A stretch of DNA of 64,000 nucleotides from Pseudomonas mendocina (GCF_003008615.1 NZ_CP027657.1:3596001-3660000), one strand, 5' to 3'. Numbered from the stretch's first letter, positions 22,939 through 33,318 are shown. The notes: generated from the letters alone by a model not told the origin. Translations and numbers: made by a program.

Positions 22939-23943
22939 ATGCAATCTAAATTTACAGCCATCGATTTATTCTGCGGTTGCGGAGGGCTAACAGAAGGGCT
23001 CAAATCTGCAGGGTTTAAAGTTCTGCACGCAGTAGAAATTGACGACAAGGCTTCTAGCACGTTCAGGGCTAATCACCCTGATGTCAATCTAATAAATATG
23101 GATATTCGGAAGGTTGATACCGCTGTTCTGGGTTTGAAACCGGGAGAGTTGGATTTGCTTGCGGGCTGCCCTCCATGTCAAGGCTTTAGCAGGATAAGAA
23201 AACTAAATAAACCGCGTCCGGCATTGGACGAAAGAAACTCACTAATTAACGAGTTCTCTAGATTCGTTACAGAGCTAATGCCTAAGCGGATAATGCTCGA
23301 AAACGTACCCGGCCTTGCGACGCACTATAGATTTCAGAATTTCTTGTCAAATTTAAGAGCACTCGGGTACCGATTTAAGTACGAGATTTTGGATGTGTCA
23401 AAATATGGTGTTGCTCAACGCAGGAAGCGGTTGATATTGTCTGCATCTATAGATTCTGAGCCATTCATTGCCGCTCCGGTGTGCAGTAAAATTACTGTTA
23501 GGTCGGTGATCGAGAATATGCCCAAGCCTGGTAGTTCGGGCGATGATCTACACGATATTCCTGAGAATAGATCTGAGAAGGTTAAAGAGATTATTAAAAA
23601 TATCCCGCTAGATGGGGGGAGCCGATCAGATTTGCCCGAGCATCTTGTGCTGGAGTGCCATAAGCAAACAAAGGGCTTCTATGATGTGTATGGGCGTATG
23701 TCATGGGATGAGCTTGCGCCAACGATAACAAGTGGTTGCCATAATCCCTCAAAAGGCAGATTTTTACATCCGGAAGAGAATAGAACTATAACTTTGCGAG
23801 AGGCTTCAATGCTTCAGGGATTTCCAGTGGACTACAAGTTTATTGTTAGTCATGGGAAGGAGTCTATTGCGCTTATGATTGGTAATGCGCTGCCTCCGCC
23901 TTTCATTAAGCATCAGGCTCTTGCTATTGCTGAAACGTTTTAA
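22939..23943 (+). CDS. DNA (cytosine-5) methyltransferase, cargo of second element
   Basis: The 334-residue protein has the ordered C5-methyltransferase motifs: AIDLFCGCGGLTEG (I, residues 8-20), GCPPCQGFS (IV, with the catalytic Cys), MLENVPG (VI), VAQRRKRLILSA (VIII), and REASMLQGFPVDYKF with IGNALPPPF (IX-X). The target-recognition region is short, so specificity cannot be read. Codon use is AT-rich, unlike the host. The ATPase gene begins 12 bp after its stop, so the pair forms an operon. It most likely protects host DNA from that partner. Confidence 0.92.
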   Translation: MQSKFTAIDLFCGCGGLTEGLKSAGFKVLHAVEIDDKASSTFRANHPDVNLINMDIRKVDTAVLGLKPGELDLLAGCPPCQGFSRIRKLNKPRPALDERNSLINEFSRFVTELMPKRIMLENVPGLATHYRFQNFLSNLRALGYRFKYEILDVSKYGVAQRRKRLILSASIDSEPFIAAPVCSKITVRSVIENMPKPGSSGDDLHDIPENRSEKVKEIIKNIPLDGGSRSDLPEHLVLECHKQTKGFYDVYGRMSWDELAPTITSGCHNPSKGRFLHPEENRTITLREASMLQGFPVDYKFIVSHGKESIALMIGNALPPPFIKHQALAIAETF

Positions 23944-23955
23944 TTTGGGGTGGCC

Positions 23956-25698
23956 ATGGAAGACTTAATTAAAAAGTTGGAAGGTATGAGTATCGAAAAT
24001 CATTTTGATACTTTTATAAAAGACGCTACTTTTCCGAATTTTAAAAATATTGTTCCTTATACGAAGATAGCGTTCGATTTTCCGATTACCTTTGTGGTTG
24101 GCGGGAATGGATCAGGAAAGAGTTCCCTGCTTCATGCTCTTTGGGGAATGCCTTTTAGGTCTAGTACAAGTAGATTTTGGTTCTCGACGGCGATAGACCC
24201 CATTGAAGAAGGGGGAGATTATGGTATCAACAGATACTGGTATACACACTGGTGCAGAGAGTTAAAAGCCTATCTACAAACTAAAAAGGTTAGAGGGAGG
24301 CGAAGAAGTGACTACTGGGAGCCAGCCAGAGCACTAAAAAGCGATGGGATGGACGAGCTTCCACCGTTCAGTGACAAAAATGCGCCATTTCGTTCTAAAG
24401 ATAGGTGGAATCCGGTGAAGCGACCGGTTATCTACTTAAATTTCAAGTGTGAGTTCAGTGCGTTTGATAAGTTCTTCTATTTTTCAACTGAGCTTTCCAA
24501 CGAGGAAAGACAGGATTCGATAAAGAAGTCGGCTAAGAAATTACAGAAAGTTATTGCAACTGGGAGGCAATCCTATAAGCCGGGTGGGAAGGAGGCAATA
24601 TTTGAGAATAGAGAGTTAACGGATGTAGAGCTCAAATGGGTAAGCTTTATTCTTGGACGTGAATACATTGAGGCTAGATATGTACTTCATAGGCTCTACG
24701 GTAATATGGAGGCTCCAAGCGTAATATTTAAACGGAAAGATTTGGTTTATTCAGAAGCTTTTGCTGGGAGCGGGGAGCTTGCAGTAGTTAGGGCTGTGAT
24801 AGAGATTCTTAAGTGTGAAAATAATACGCTTATTTTGCTAGACGAACCGGAAACATCTCTTCATCCAGGGGCTCAGAAACGACTAATAAAATTCTTGCTG
24901 GATCAGATAATAAAGAAGAAGTTGCAGGTGGTCGCTTCAACTCACTCGCCTACAATTATTGAAGGAATGCCGGCAAAGTCAATTAAGGCGATGGAAGAGT
25001 CTCCGACAGGTCGAATGAAAGCGGTAGATGTTACTCATCCACAAGTGGCATTTAATCGGCTTGGGCATATGGATGAAAATAAGATAACAGTCGTGGTTGA
25101 AGATGACTTGCTATCAAGTTTAGTGGAAATAGCTGCGATAGATTTAGATCCTGGGGAAAGAGAGGCGATAAAGCTATACATTCCCCCGGCTGGGGCCTCC
25201 GATATTTTTAAAAACCTTATCCCAAGTAGCATTCATGAAAAAAGAAACATATTCTTCATAGTTGATGGGGATCAGGAGATCCAAGAAGACCTTGAAGAGG
25301 TTGAAGACTTGGGTGATAAGCATCTAAATAAACTTTATAAGATAGTAATTAAAGCTCTTGAGTGTGAGCCTAGCTATATAAGCGCTGAGGACTTTAAGGC
25401 GCAAAGAGCTTACCTTATTTGGTTGAGAGATCGAGTCGTTTGCTTGGACACAATTTGCCCAGAACTCGTCCTTCTCAGGGATATTTTGGGTGCTGAGCAG
25501 GCTAATAAGAAAGCAAAAACCAATCAGCAAGCCAAGGATCGGTTAAAGGAAGAGGTTATAAAAATGCATTTCAAACATGACGCAAGTGGCTTGCGTTCGT
25601 TAATGCAATTTAGAATCACGCCTCAGAAGGATAATAATAGTTCGGTTGTGGAGCTGCGCAAAGCGCTAAAGAAATTCCTTTCAGTCAAACTGACATAG
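23956..25698 (+). CDS. OLD-like AAA ATPase with TOPRIM-like domain, cargo of second element
   Basis: The 580-residue protein has an ABC-type Walker A at residues 49-57 (GGNGSGKSS) and a Walker B with D-loop (LILLDEPETSLHPGAQ) near 293. The switch histidine follows in VVASTHSPTIIEGM. After about residue 370 comes a TOPRIM-like domain (VVVEDDLLSSLVEIAAI ... IFFIVDGDQE), as in OLD-family nucleases. The start ATG 23956 has GGGGTGGCC in front; GTG 23950 is possible. With the adjacent methyltransferase it resembles a restriction-like defence pair in which the ATPase is the effector. The cleavage target is unknown. Confidence 0.82.
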   Translation: MEDLIKKLEGMSIENHFDTFIKDATFPNFKNIVPYTKIAFDFPITFVVGGNGSGKSSLLHALWGMPFRSSTSRFWFSTAIDPIEEGGDYGINRYWYTHWCRELKAYLQTKKVRGRRRSDYWEPARALKSDGMDELPPFSDKNAPFRSKDRWNPVKRPVIYLNFKCEFSAFDKFFYFSTELSNEERQDSIKKSAKKLQKVIATGRQSYKPGGKEAIFENRELTDVELKWVSFILGREYIEARYVLHRLYGNMEAPSVIFKRKDLVYSEAFAGSGELAVVRAVIEILKCENNTLILLDEPETSLHPGAQKRLIKFLLDQIIKKKLQVVASTHSPTIIEGMPAKSIKAMEESPTGRMKAVDVTHPQVAFNRLGHMDENKITVVVEDDLLSSLVEIAAIDLDPGEREAIKLYIPPAGASDIFKNLIPSSIHEKRNIFFIVDGDQEIQEDLEEVEDLGDKHLNKLYKIVIKALECEPSYISAEDFKAQRAYLIWLRDRVVCLDTICPELVLLRDILGAEQANKKAKTNQQAKDRLKEEVIKMHFKHDASGLRSLMQFRITPQKDNNSSVVELRKALKKFLSVKLT

Positions 25699-25717
25699 TG
25701 GGCTCTGGATTGCGTTG

Positions 25718-25836
25718 GTGACTACATCAATCAAAAACTCTGTTGTGTTATGAGATAGTAAACATGAGAGCCGGTTGAGAGCCGCTGTTTATGGAAGCTT
25801 CCTGGCTTAGTGGGCGGTTCGTAGCGGATTCATAAT
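25718..25836 (+). repeat. Right end of the second element with decayed att site
   Basis: GTGACTAC (25718) and the 36-bp stretch 25801-25836 (CTGGCTTAGTGGGCGGTTCG, then GGATTCATAAT) match the right end of the first prophage at 20149 and 20231-20267. The homology stops inside the att core after ATTCATAAT, so the tRNA-derived part is lost. This marks where a second inovirus once ended. Confidence 0.7.
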
Positions 25837-25864
25837 CCCCAACCCAATAATTCCAAACCCCAAA

Positions 25865-25896
25865 AACAACAGAACCCCGCTTTCGCGGGGTTCTGT
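25865..25896 (-). terminator. Terminator of the ychF operon
   Basis: A 10-bp stem AGAACCCCGC / GCGGGGTTCT with a 4-base loop lies 21 bp after the ychF stop. On the minus strand it is followed by GTTGTTTTT. Confidence 0.88.
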
Positions 25897-25916
25897 TTAT
25901 ACACTGCTTACAACTA

Positions 25917-27017
25917 TCAAACGTTAAAGCGGAAGTGCATCACGTCGCCGTCTTTGACGATGTATTCCTTGCCTTCCAGGCGCCATTTGCCGGCTTCCTT
26001 GGCGCCGGCTTCGCCCTTGTACTGGATGAAGTCGTCGTAGGCGATGACTTCGGCGCGGATGAAGCCTTTTTCGAAGTCGGTGTGGATGGCAGCAGCCGAT
26101 TGCGGGGCGGTGGCGCCGACCTTGACGGTCCAGGCACGCACTTCCTTCACGCCAGCGGTGAAGTAGGTCTGCAGGTTGAGCAGCGAGTAACCGGCGCGGA
26201 TCACGCGGTTCAGGCCCGGCTCTTCCATGCCCATGGTTTCGAGGAACATCTGCATTTCTTCCAGATCGTCCAGTTCGGCGATCTCGGCTTCGATCTTGTT
26301 GCACACCGGTACGACGATGGCGCCTTCGGCGTCGGCGATGGCTTGCACCACGTCGAGCAGCGGGTTGTTCTCGAAGCCGTCTTCGGCGACGTTGGCGATG
26401 TACATCACCGGCTTGGTGGTGAGCAGGTGGAAGGTCTTGGCCAGGCGCTTCTCGTCGTCACCCAGGTCTTTGAGCAGGCTGCGCGCTGGCTTGCCTTCGG
26501 TGAGGTGCGGGATGAGTTTTTCCAGCAGCGCTTTCTGCGCCACGGATTCCTTGTCGCCACCTTTGGCGGTGCGGGCCACGCGTTGCAGTTGCTTCTCGCA
26601 GCTGTCGAGGTCGGCCATGATCAGTTCGAGGTCGATGATCTCGATGTCACGCTTGGGGTCGACGCTGTTGGCGACATGGATGACGTTGTCGTCTTCGAAG
26701 CAGCGCACCACGTGGGCGATGGCGTCGGTCTCGCGGATGTTGGCGAGGAACTTGTTGCCCAGGCCTTCACCTTTCGAGGCGCCCGCGACCAGGCCGGCGA
26801 TGTCGACGAACTCCATGGTGGTGGGGATCATGCGCTCGGGTTTGACGATTTCGGCCAGGGCATCGAGGCGCGGGTCTGGCATTGGCACGATACCGCTGTT
26901 CGGCTCGATGGTGCAGAACGGGAAGTTCTCGGCCGCGATACCGGATTTGGTGAGGGCATTGAACAGGGTGGACTTGCCGACGTTGGGCAGGCCGACGATG
27001 CCGCAATTGAATCCCAT
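25917..27017 (-). CDS. ychF: Redox-regulated ATPase YchF (OLA1 family)
   Basis: YchF is a ribosome-associated P-loop ATPase of the Obg family. The 366 residues equal the usual length. It has the G1 motif [15 protein letters not shown], the switch region [20 protein letters not shown], and a C-terminal TGS domain ending [20 protein letters not shown]. It lies 35 bp after pth, the usual order pth-ychF. Confidence 0.97.
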   Translation of the reverse strand: MGFNCGIVGLPNVGKSTLFNALTKSGIAAENFPFCTIEPNSGIVPMPDPRLDALAEIVKPERMIPTTMEFVDIAGLVAGASKGEGLGNKFLANIRETDAIAHVVRCFEDDNVIHVANSVDPKRDIEIIDLELIMADLDSCEKQLQRVARTAKGGDKESVAQKALLEKLIPHLTEGKPARSLLKDLGDDEKRLAKTFHLLTTKPVMYIANVAEDGFENNPLLDVVQAIADAEGAIVVPVCNKIEAEIAELDDLEEMQMFLETMGMEEPGLNRVIRAGYSLLNLQTYFTAGVKEVRAWTVKVGATAPQSAAAIHTDFEKGFIRAEVIAYDDFIQYKGEAGAKEAGKWRLEGKEYIVKDGDVMHFRFNV

Positions 27018-27052
27018 GGTGTTGTCCCTCGCGCCAAAGGCGGTGAATAAGG

Positions 27053-27643
27053 TTAAGAAGTGGCTTTCTGGCTGTGCAGCTTGCGCATGGCGACGGCCCA
27101 GTCGCCAGCGAGTATTTCCGGCAGGACGTCGAGGGCGAAGTCGATGCTCTTGTCCAGCAGTTCCTGCTCGCTGCGCGGGGCGCGGCCGAGGACGAAACCG
27201 GAAACCAGGCTGGCGTGCCCGGGGTGGCCGATGCCGAGCCGCAGGCGGTGGAAGTTATTCTGGTTGCCGAGCTGGGCGATGATGTCGCGCAGCCCGTTAT
27301 GCCCGCCGTGCCCGCCACCCTGTTTGAGTTTGGCGACGCCGGGGGGCATGTCGAGTTCGTCGTGGGCCACCAGGATTTCTTCAGGCTTGATCTTGAAGAA
27401 ATTCGCCAACGCCGCCACGGCCTGGCCGCTGCGGTTCATGAAGGTGGTGGGGATGAGCAGACGAACTTCGCGACCCTGATGGACGAACTTGCCCACCAGG
27501 CCGAAATACTTGCGATCTACGCTCAGGTTGACGCGCTGGCTTTCGGCCAGGCGCTCAACGAAAAGGGCCCCTGCATTGTGCCGGGTCTGGTCGTATTCGG
27601 GGCCCGGGTTACCCAGGCCAACGATCAGTTGTACGGCAGTCAT
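27053..27643 (-). CDS. pth: Peptidyl-tRNA hydrolase
   Basis: Pth frees tRNA from stalled peptidyl-tRNA. The 196 residues show the catalytic His region [17 protein letters not shown], the substrate site [22 protein letters not shown] and [13 protein letters not shown]. It sits between rplY and ychF in a minus-strand operon, the standard gammaproteobacterial arrangement. Confidence 0.97.
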   Translation of the reverse strand: MTAVQLIVGLGNPGPEYDQTRHNAGALFVERLAESQRVNLSVDRKYFGLVGKFVHQGREVRLLIPTTFMNRSGQAVAALANFFKIKPEEILVAHDELDMPPGVAKLKQGGGHGGHNGLRDIIAQLGNQNNFHRLRLGIGHPGHASLVSGFVLGRAPRSEQELLDKSIDFALDVLPEILAGDWAVAMRKLHSQKATS

Positions 27644-27712
27644 ACAGGAGCCCTTTCTAGGAAATGATCCGGAGTGTCGCCTACCGGATCGGTTTCCGAC
27701 GCTGCGAGTGGA

Positions 27713-28318
27713 TTACTCGGCAGTGCCTTCTTCGTCTTTCACGCGGCTGGCGTGGATGTTGGCCACTGCCAGGTCGTTACCGTGAGCCAGTGCGACCAGC
27801 TCAACGCCTTTCGGCAGTTTCAGGTCGGACAGGTGCAGGTTCTGACCGACTTCTACGGCAGCCAGGTCGACTTCGATGAATTCCGGCAGGTCTTTCGGCA
27901 GGCAGGAAACTTCGACTTCGTTGATGGTGTGGGAAACTTCGCCACCTTGCTGCTTCACGCCAACGGAGGTTGCTTCGTTGATGAAGTGCAGGGGTACGTG
28001 GGCGCTCAGTTTCTGACCGGCAACGACGCGCTGGAAGTCAGCGTGCAGAACGAAACCCTTGGCCGGGTGACGCTGTAGGGCTTTGATGACGACGCTTTCT
28101 TTGGCGCCGGCAACGTCCAGGCTCAGCACGTGGCTGAAGGCAGCTTCGTTTTCCAGCAGCTTGGCCAGGTCTTTGGCCAGCAGGCTGATGGATTGCGGGG
28201 CTTTTTCGCCGCCGTAGATTACGGCAGGAACCAGGCTGGCGTTACGACGCAGGCGGCGGCTCGCACCTTTCCCCAGGTCGGAACGCACTTCGGCATTCAG
28301 GGCAAATTCAACAGTCAT
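27713..28318 (-). CDS. rplY: 50S ribosomal protein L25/Ctc (long form)
   Basis: The 201-residue TL5/CTC-type L25 binds 5S rRNA. The N-terminal L25 domain ([20 protein letters not shown]) is followed by a C-terminal beta domain ([20 protein letters not shown]) and an acidic tail. E. coli has only the short form, while Pseudomonas has this long form. It lies upstream of pth with a 69-bp gap. Confidence 0.95.
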   Translation of the reverse strand: MTVEFALNAEVRSDLGKGASRRLRRNASLVPAVIYGGEKAPQSISLLAKDLAKLLENEAAFSHVLSLDVAGAKESVVIKALQRHPAKGFVLHADFQRVVAGQKLSAHVPLHFINEATSVGVKQQGGEVSHTINEVEVSCLPKDLPEFIEVDLAAVEVGQNLHLSDLKLPKGVELVALAHGNDLAVANIHASRVKDEEGTAE

Positions 28319-28380
28319 TTCACTTCTCCAAAATAACCAAACCGCCTTTACGCTTGCGACCAGCGTTGGGGCGGTAGGGC

Positions 28381-28405
28381 AAAAAGCCCCGCACGTGGCG
28401 GGGCG
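28381..28405 (-). terminator. Terminator of prs
   Basis: On the minus strand GCCCCGC / GCGGGGC form a 7-bp stem around CACGT, followed by TTTTT. It lies 20 bp after the prs stop. Confidence 0.88.
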
Positions 28406-28426
28406 CTTTACGTCAGCGGATGTTCC

Positions 28427-29368
28427 TTAGCGGAACATGGCGCTGATCGATTCTTCATTGCTGATGCGGCGAACCGCTTCAGCGACAACCGGGGCGATGT
28501 CGAGCTGGCGAATACGCGAGCAGGACTGTGCAGCCGCGGACAGCGGGATGGTGTTGGTGACCACCAGTTCGTCCAGCGAGGAATTTTCGATGTTCTCGAT
28601 CGCGCGACCGGACAGTACCGGGTGGGTGCAGTAGGCGTAAACCTTGGCTGCGCCGCGATCTTTCAGGGCCTTGGCCGCGTGGCACAGGGTGCCGGCGGTG
28701 TCGACCATGTCGTCGACGAGGATGCAGGTACGGCCTTCGACGTCACCGATGATGTGCATCACTTCGGACTGGTTGGCCTTCTCACGACGCTTGTCGATGA
28801 TGGCCAGGTCGACGCCCAGGCTCTTGGCCACGGCGCGAGCGCGAACGACGCCGCCGATGTCCGGGGAAACGATCATGAGGTTTTCGAAGCGCTGGTCTTC
28901 GATGTCATCGACCAGTACCGGGGAGCCGTAGATGTTGTCCACCGGGATGTCGAAGAAGCCCTGGATCTGGTCGGCGTGCAGGTCGACGGTCAGTACGCGG
29001 TCGATACCGACCACGGTGAGCATGTCGGCCACTACTTTGGCGCTGATCGCCACACGTGCAGAACGCGGACGGCGATCCTGACGGGCGTAGCCGAAGTAGG
29101 GGATGACCGCGGTGATGCGGGTAGCCGAGGAACGACGGAAGGCGTCAGCCATCACGACCAGTTCCATCAGGTTATCGTTGGTGGGTGCACAGGTCGGCTG
29201 AATCAGGAAGACGTCCTTACCACGGACGTTCTCGTTGATTTCGATCATGATTTCGCCGTCGGAGAATTTACCGACCGAAGCATCGCCGAGGGGAATGTGC
29301 AGCTGACGAACGATCCGTCGCGCCAGATCGGGGTTTGCGTTCCCCGTGAAGACCATCATCTTGGACAC
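28427..29368 (-). CDS. prs: Ribose-phosphate pyrophosphokinase
   Basis: Prs makes PRPP from ribose 5-phosphate and ATP for nucleotide, His and Trp synthesis. The 313 residues from GTG 29368 equal the P. aeruginosa length. Signatures are [39 protein letters not shown], the catalytic [12 protein letters not shown], and the PRPP loop [18 protein letters not shown]. The frame open to 29446 runs toward the tRNA-Gln region and is not conserved. Confidence 0.96.
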   Translation of the reverse strand: MSKMMVFTGNANPDLARRIVRQLHIPLGDASVGKFSDGEIMIEINENVRGKDVFLIQPTCAPTNDNLMELVVMADAFRRSSATRITAVIPYFGYARQDRRPRSARVAISAKVVADMLTVVGIDRVLTVDLHADQIQGFFDIPVDNIYGSPVLVDDIEDQRFENLMIVSPDIGGVVRARAVAKSLGVDLAIIDKRREKANQSEVMHIIGDVEGRTCILVDDMVDTAGTLCHAAKALKDRGAAKVYAYCTHPVLSGRAIENIENSSLDELVVTNTIPLSAAAQSCSRIRQLDIAPVVAEAVRRISNEESISAMFR

Positions 29369-29414
29369 GCGCAGTACCTGCCGGCTGGGGGTATACCTGG
29401 ATGGGTATGGAAAA

Positions 29415-29489
29415 TGGCAGGGGCGGCTGGATTCGAACCAACGCATGCCAGGATCAAAACCTGGTGCCTTACCGCTTGGCGACGCCCCT
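29415..29489 (-). tRNA. tRNA-Gln(TTG), copy 1
   Basis: The 75-nt gene on the minus strand has acceptor AGGGGCG / CGCCCCT, discriminator G and encoded CCA. Its anticodon loop is TTTTGAT with TTG, and its T-arm is GGTTCGAATCC. It is identical to the second copy 56 bp upstream. Confidence 0.96.
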
Positions 29490-29545
29490 ATATTCAGTAT
29501 CGAATGCTGTTTGACTCGGTTGACGATGCCTTCCGTGGAAGGTTA

Positions 29546-29620
29546 TGGCAGGGGCGGCTGGATTCGAACCAACGCATGCCAGGATCAAAACCTGGTGCCT
29601 TACCGCTTGGCGACGCCCCT
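29546..29620 (-). tRNA. tRNA-Gln(TTG), copy 2
   Basis: It is identical over 75 nt to the copy at 29415. It lies directly downstream of ispE (26 bp), so ispE, both tRNAs and prs may share transcripts. Confidence 0.96.
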
Positions 29621-29646
29621 GTATCGTATAACCGAATGCTTGGCAT

Positions 29647-30546
29647 TCACTTCTTGGCCAATGCTTGGAGCTTTCGGTGCAGCATCGAGATGTTGCGACC
29701 TTGAGCGACAAAGCTCGGCAGAGTGCCTGGAAGTTGGCGGGCGACTTTATCAGCATCGTCCCGATTTGGGAAGCTCCCAAATACGCAAGCTCCAGTGCCG
29801 GTTAATCTTGTCGGAACAAATTTGTTCAGCAAGATCAAGGCGTTACGAACCTCTGGGTAACGCCTCTCAACCACCGGCTGGCAGTCGTTTCGACCACCCC
29901 CCGCAAGAAGGCTGCGAACTTTAATGGGCGGCGTATCGCGTGTCAACTCAGGGTCGGTGAAAACTTCTGCTGTGCTGACAAAGACTTGCGGTACTGCGAC
30001 GAGGAACCAGGGTTCCTCCAGTTCGACCGCAGTGAGGCGTTCGCCAACGCCTTCGGCGAAGGCTGCACGGCCACGCACGAAAACCGGTACGTCGGCGCCC
30101 AGCGTCAGGCCCAGCTCGGCCAGGCGACCTTCGCCGAGTTGCGTGTTCCACAGGTGGTCGAGACCGAGCAGGGTGGTGGCGGCGTCCGAGCTGCCGCCGC
30201 CGATACCGCCGCCCATGGGCAGGCGCTTGTCGAGCCAGATGTCCGCGCCCAGGTGGGTGCCGCTGACTTCCTGCAAGCGACGCGCGGCGCGCACGATCAG
30301 GTTGCTGTCGTGCGCTACTCCGTCGATGGGCGTGTGCAGGCGAATCTCGCCGTCCTGGCGTAGGGCGAAGCCGAGTTCGTCGCCATGGTCGAGAAACTGG
30401 AACAGGGTCTGCAGCTCGTGATAGCCGTCGGCGCGGCGGCCGAGGATGTGCAGCATCAGGTTGAGCTTGGCCGGTGCGGGCAGGATCAGTTCGGCTTGGG
30501 CGGGTATGGCGGTCATGGTCGGGGCAGGGGCGTCGTCGTGAGGCAT
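29647..30546 (-). CDS. ispE: 4-diphosphocytidyl-2-C-methyl-D-erythritol kinase
   Basis: IspE is the GHMP kinase of the non-mevalonate isoprenoid pathway. The protein has up to 299 residues. [20 protein letters not shown] and [14 protein letters not shown] mark the start of the domain, and the ATP loop is [17 protein letters not shown]. The N-terminus is uncertain: ATG 30516 would also give a full kinase. It follows lolB, separated by a 430-bp repeat-rich gap. Confidence 0.95.
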   Translation of the reverse strand: MPHDDAPAPTMTAIPAQAELILPAPAKLNLMLHILGRRADGYHELQTLFQFLDHGDELGFALRQDGEIRLHTPIDGVAHDSNLIVRAARRLQEVSGTHLGADIWLDKRLPMGGGIGGGSSDAATTLLGLDHLWNTQLGEGRLAELGLTLGADVPVFVRGRAAFAEGVGERLTAVELEEPWFLVAVPQVFVSTAEVFTDPELTRDTPPIKVRSLLAGGGRNDCQPVVERRYPEVRNALILLNKFVPTRLTGTGACVFGSFPNRDDADKVARQLPGTLPSFVAQGRNISMLHRKLQALAKK

Positions 30547-30976
30547 GTGACGATTCTATCCGGGAAATGCATCGACAGGTGCGGCGCGTCAGATGGCCAT
30601 CGTGGCTGAAACGGAATGCGGCCTAGCCGCTCCTGCGGGAGCGGTGGTGTCGGGAGCTTTCCCGTTTGCAGGGAGGTGGTGTTGTCAGGTTCGTAGTCTG
30701 GGGATTGCCCCGGATTTCATCCGGGCTACGGTGTTGCTGTGTCTGCTGTGTCTGCTGTGCTGTTGACGTGCGTAGCCCGGATGCAATCCGGGACGGGTGT
30801 TTGGGGGCGCTCCGGATTGCCGGTGTGGTGGTATCCGTTGAGTTTGCAGGGGAGTGCTTCGCGGCTGAAACGGAATACCGCCCAGCCGCTCCTGCAGGGA
30901 ATGGTGGTGTGTGCGTTGAGGGGGGCTCCCCTCTCCCGCTTGCGGGAGAGGGGCCAGGGGAGAGGGCGATGGGGCG
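30547..30976. repeat. REP-rich gap between lolB and ispE
   Basis: No gene is supported in these 430 bp. They hold GCTGAAACGGAATGCGGCC-type units (30606, 30863), the inverted pair CCCCGGATTTCATCCGGGCTAC (30708) and GTAGCCCGGATGCAATCCGG (30773), and a hairpin CCCCTCTCCCGC-TTGC-GGGAGAGGGG near 30928-30953 just after the lolB stop, which may end its transcript. Confidence 0.7.
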
Positions 30977-31591
30977 TTACTGGCCGAGTTGGCGTGGCTG
31001 CCAATCCTTGATCACCAGGGTGATTTCCAGATCCTGGCCGTACAGCTTCAAGCGTTCAGGAAGGGCGTAGCCATTCTGCTCGGCGTAGCGCTGGTACTCG
31101 ACCTGCCAACCGTCCTGTTCCAGGCGCGCCAGGTGGCTGTCGCTGTCGAGAGTGATGCGGCTGCGGCTGTCCGGCGCGGGGAGGCCGCGAATCCACCAGA
31201 GCAGGTTGGACACTGGCAGGTCGAGGCGCAGTTGTTCACGCAGCAGCGCTTCCGGGGACTCGGCCTGGTAGCGGCCGCGGTTGGAGACTTCCAGCAGGAT
31301 GTCGCCGGGGCGGCCGGTCAGGCGTGCGGCGCCGCCACCGAGTGGGCCGGAAAGGCGGATGTCGTAGTAGTCCTGGCGCTGCAGCCAGAACAGCGTCGCG
31401 CTGCCGGAGTCGCGCGGGGCGCGAATGCCGATCTTGCCGTTGATCTGCCAGCCGTCGAGCTGGGCGATCTGTTTCTTGTGGGCCTGCCAGTCGGCAGGGT
31501 TGCCCTGGCCTTCCACCGCTTCGCGCGAGGTGAGGCCTGCGCAGCCGGCGAGCAGGGCGATAAGGCTGAATACGAGCAGGTGACGAAGCAT
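30977..31591 (-). CDS. lolB: Outer-membrane lipoprotein receptor LolB
   Basis: LolB accepts lipoproteins from LolA and inserts them into the outer membrane. The 204-residue precursor has the signal [13 protein letters not shown] with lipobox LAGC, then [20 protein letters not shown] and [20 protein letters not shown], typical of LolB. The start ATG 31591 overlaps the TGA of the upstream TPR gene, so the two are coupled. Confidence 0.94.
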   Translation of the reverse strand: MLRHLLVFSLIALLAGCAGLTSREAVEGQGNPADWQAHKKQIAQLDGWQINGKIGIRAPRDSGSATLFWLQRQDYYDIRLSGPLGGGAARLTGRPGDILLEVSNRGRYQAESPEALLREQLRLDLPVSNLLWWIRGLPAPDSRSRITLDSDSHLARLEQDGWQVEYQRYAEQNGYALPERLKLYGQDLEITLVIKDWQPRQLGQ

Positions 31592-33318
31592 CAAAGGGTC
31601 TCGGAACCGGTCAGGCGCAACAGGGTGTCGCGCAGGATTGGGCTGTCGGGCGCATCGGCGAAGGCGTCGCGCCAGACGCGCTTGGCTTCACGCTGTTTGC
31701 CCTGGGCCCAGAGCACTTCGCCCAGGTGTGCGGCGACTTCGTGGTCGGGGAAGCGCTCCAGGGCAAGGCGCAGCAGGCGTTCGGCCTCGTCGAGGTTGCC
31801 CAGGCGGTAATTCACCCAGCCGAGGCTGTCGAGAATGGCCGGGTCTTCCGGGTTGAGCTGGTGCGCTTTCTCGATCAGGTCGCGGGCTTCTTCGTAGCGG
31901 GTGGTGCGATCGGCCAGGGTATAGCCGAGGGCGTTGAGGGCCATGGCGTGTTCCGGCTCGCGCTTGATGATGTAGCGCAGGTCGGTTTCCAGTTGGGCCA
32001 GGTCGCCACGCTTTTCCGCCAGCATGGCACGGGTATAGAGCAGGTTCAGGTCGTTGGGGAACTGTTCCAGGCCCTGGTTGATCGTGTTCCAGGCGGCTTC
32101 GACCTGGCTGCGGTTGCTCAGCCCTTCGGCTTCGATCAGGTACAGCTGGATGGCGTAGTCGGGCTGGGCGTCGCGGGCCTGGGCCAGGCGTGCGCTGGCT
32201 TCTTCGTCGCGGTGCTGGTCGAACAGCAACGCGGCCTGGCGTTGCTGAGCCGGCAGGTAGTCGTTGCTCGGGCCAACCAGGCTGTATTCCTGCAGAGCGC
32301 TGTCGATGTCGTCCAGCGCCTCGTAGGCGCGGCCCAGGTTGTAGTGGGCGGCGTCGACATGGCTGCGTCGTTCGACCAGTTCTTGCAGGTAAACGATGGC
32401 CTCTTCCCAGGCCTCGGCCTCCAGGCACACCAGTGCCAGGGAGAAGCGCAGGTCATCGTCGTTGGGGTTTTCCTGCACCAGCTTGGAGAACTCGCCCTTG
32501 GCATCGTCCAGGCGATCCTGCTCGACCAGCAGGCGGGCGTAGGTCAGGCGCAGGCGTTTGTCGTCCGGATTCTGGCGAATGCCTTTTTGCAGCAGCGGCA
32601 GCGCTTCGTTACCGCGGCCGAGGCTTTGCAGCAGGCGAGCGCGCAGCAGGATCGGCGAAACCTCGGTCTGGCTGGCCGGTTGATCCTCCAGCAACTTCAA
32701 GGCTTCCTCGGTGCGACCGTCCTGCTGCAGGAGGATGGCCTTGCCGAACAGCAGCTGGCTGTTGTCCGGGTTCTTGCTCAACAGGCGGTCGAAGCCTTGC
32801 AGCAGGCCGGCGCGGGTGTCCGGGTCGGTTTCCGCGGCAGACAGGGCGAGGAAGTCGAAATGGGTGTCGCCCTGACGTTGCAGCACCTGTTCCATGTAGG
32901 TCATGGATTCGTCATAGCGGCCGGCGCGTGCCAGTTGCACGGCGGCGGCGCGCTGCGCGTCGATGTTGTTCGGCGCGTTCTTGGCCCAGATCAGCGCGCT
33001 GTCCAACGCTGGCTGTTCGGCACCCAGGTATTCGGCAATGCGGAAGGCGCGCTCGGCAACGCCGGCGTCGCCCGTGATCTGCGCTTGCTGCACGTAGTTG
33101 CCGAGGGCAATGTCGAAGCGATTGCGCTGGCCGGCCAATTCGGCGGTGAGCAGGGCGAACAGGGTTTCCTGGCTGAACGAGCCGTATTCACTCGGTTCCA
33201 GCTGGGTGGTCTGGTCGGCTTCCTGTACCGGTGGCGTGCCGTCTGGCTCGCTGGGGGCGAAGGTTTGGCAGCCGCTGAGAAGGGCAATTGCAGTGACTAA
33301 CGCGAGGGGTCTGTTCAT
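31591..33318 (-). CDS. Tetratricopeptide-repeat lipoprotein (PA4667-like)
   Basis: The 575-residue lipoprotein has the signal [12 protein letters not shown], a short acidic linker, and then many TPR units down to the C-terminus (for example [20 protein letters not shown] and [20 protein letters not shown]). TPR arrays bind protein partners, probably at the outer membrane. It sits between lolB and divergent hemA as in P. aeruginosa. The start at 33318 is set by the signal peptide. Confidence 0.88.
   Translation of the reverse strand: MNRPLALVTAIALLSGCQTFAPSEPDGTPPVQEADQTTQLEPSEYGSFSQETLFALLTAELAGQRNRFDIALGNYVQQAQITGDAGVAERAFRIAEYLGAEQPALDSALIWAKNAPNNIDAQRAAAVQLARAGRYDESMTYMEQVLQRQGDTHFDFLALSAAETDPDTRAGLLQGFDRLLSKNPDNSQLLFGKAILLQQDGRTEEALKLLEDQPASQTEVSPILLRARLLQSLGRGNEALPLLQKGIRQNPDDKRLRLTYARLLVEQDRLDDAKGEFSKLVQENPNDDDLRFSLALVCLEAEAWEEAIVYLQELVERRSHVDAAHYNLGRAYEALDDIDSALQEYSLVGPSNDYLPAQQRQAALLFDQHRDEEASARLAQARDAQPDYAIQLYLIEAEGLSNRSQVEAAWNTINQGLEQFPNDLNLLYTRAMLAEKRGDLAQLETDLRYIIKREPEHAMALNALGYTLADRTTRYEEARDLIEKAHQLNPEDPAILDSLGWVNYRLGNLDEAERLLRLALERFPDHEVAAHLGEVLWAQGKQREAKRVWRDAFADAPDSPILRDTLLRLTGSETL

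Noticed and set aside
25935-27050. Plus-strand frame opposite ychF
   Set aside because: It is the antisense of a universally conserved gene.
29415-29620. Phage attachment site at the tandem tRNA-Gln genes
   Set aside because: Both copies are complete and nothing phage-like lies between or beside them. It is a simple tandem duplication.
31726-33300. 524-codon plus-strand frame opposite the TPR lipoprotein
   Set aside because: The TPR repeats and lipoprotein signal are on the minus strand. The plus frame is their antisense shadow.
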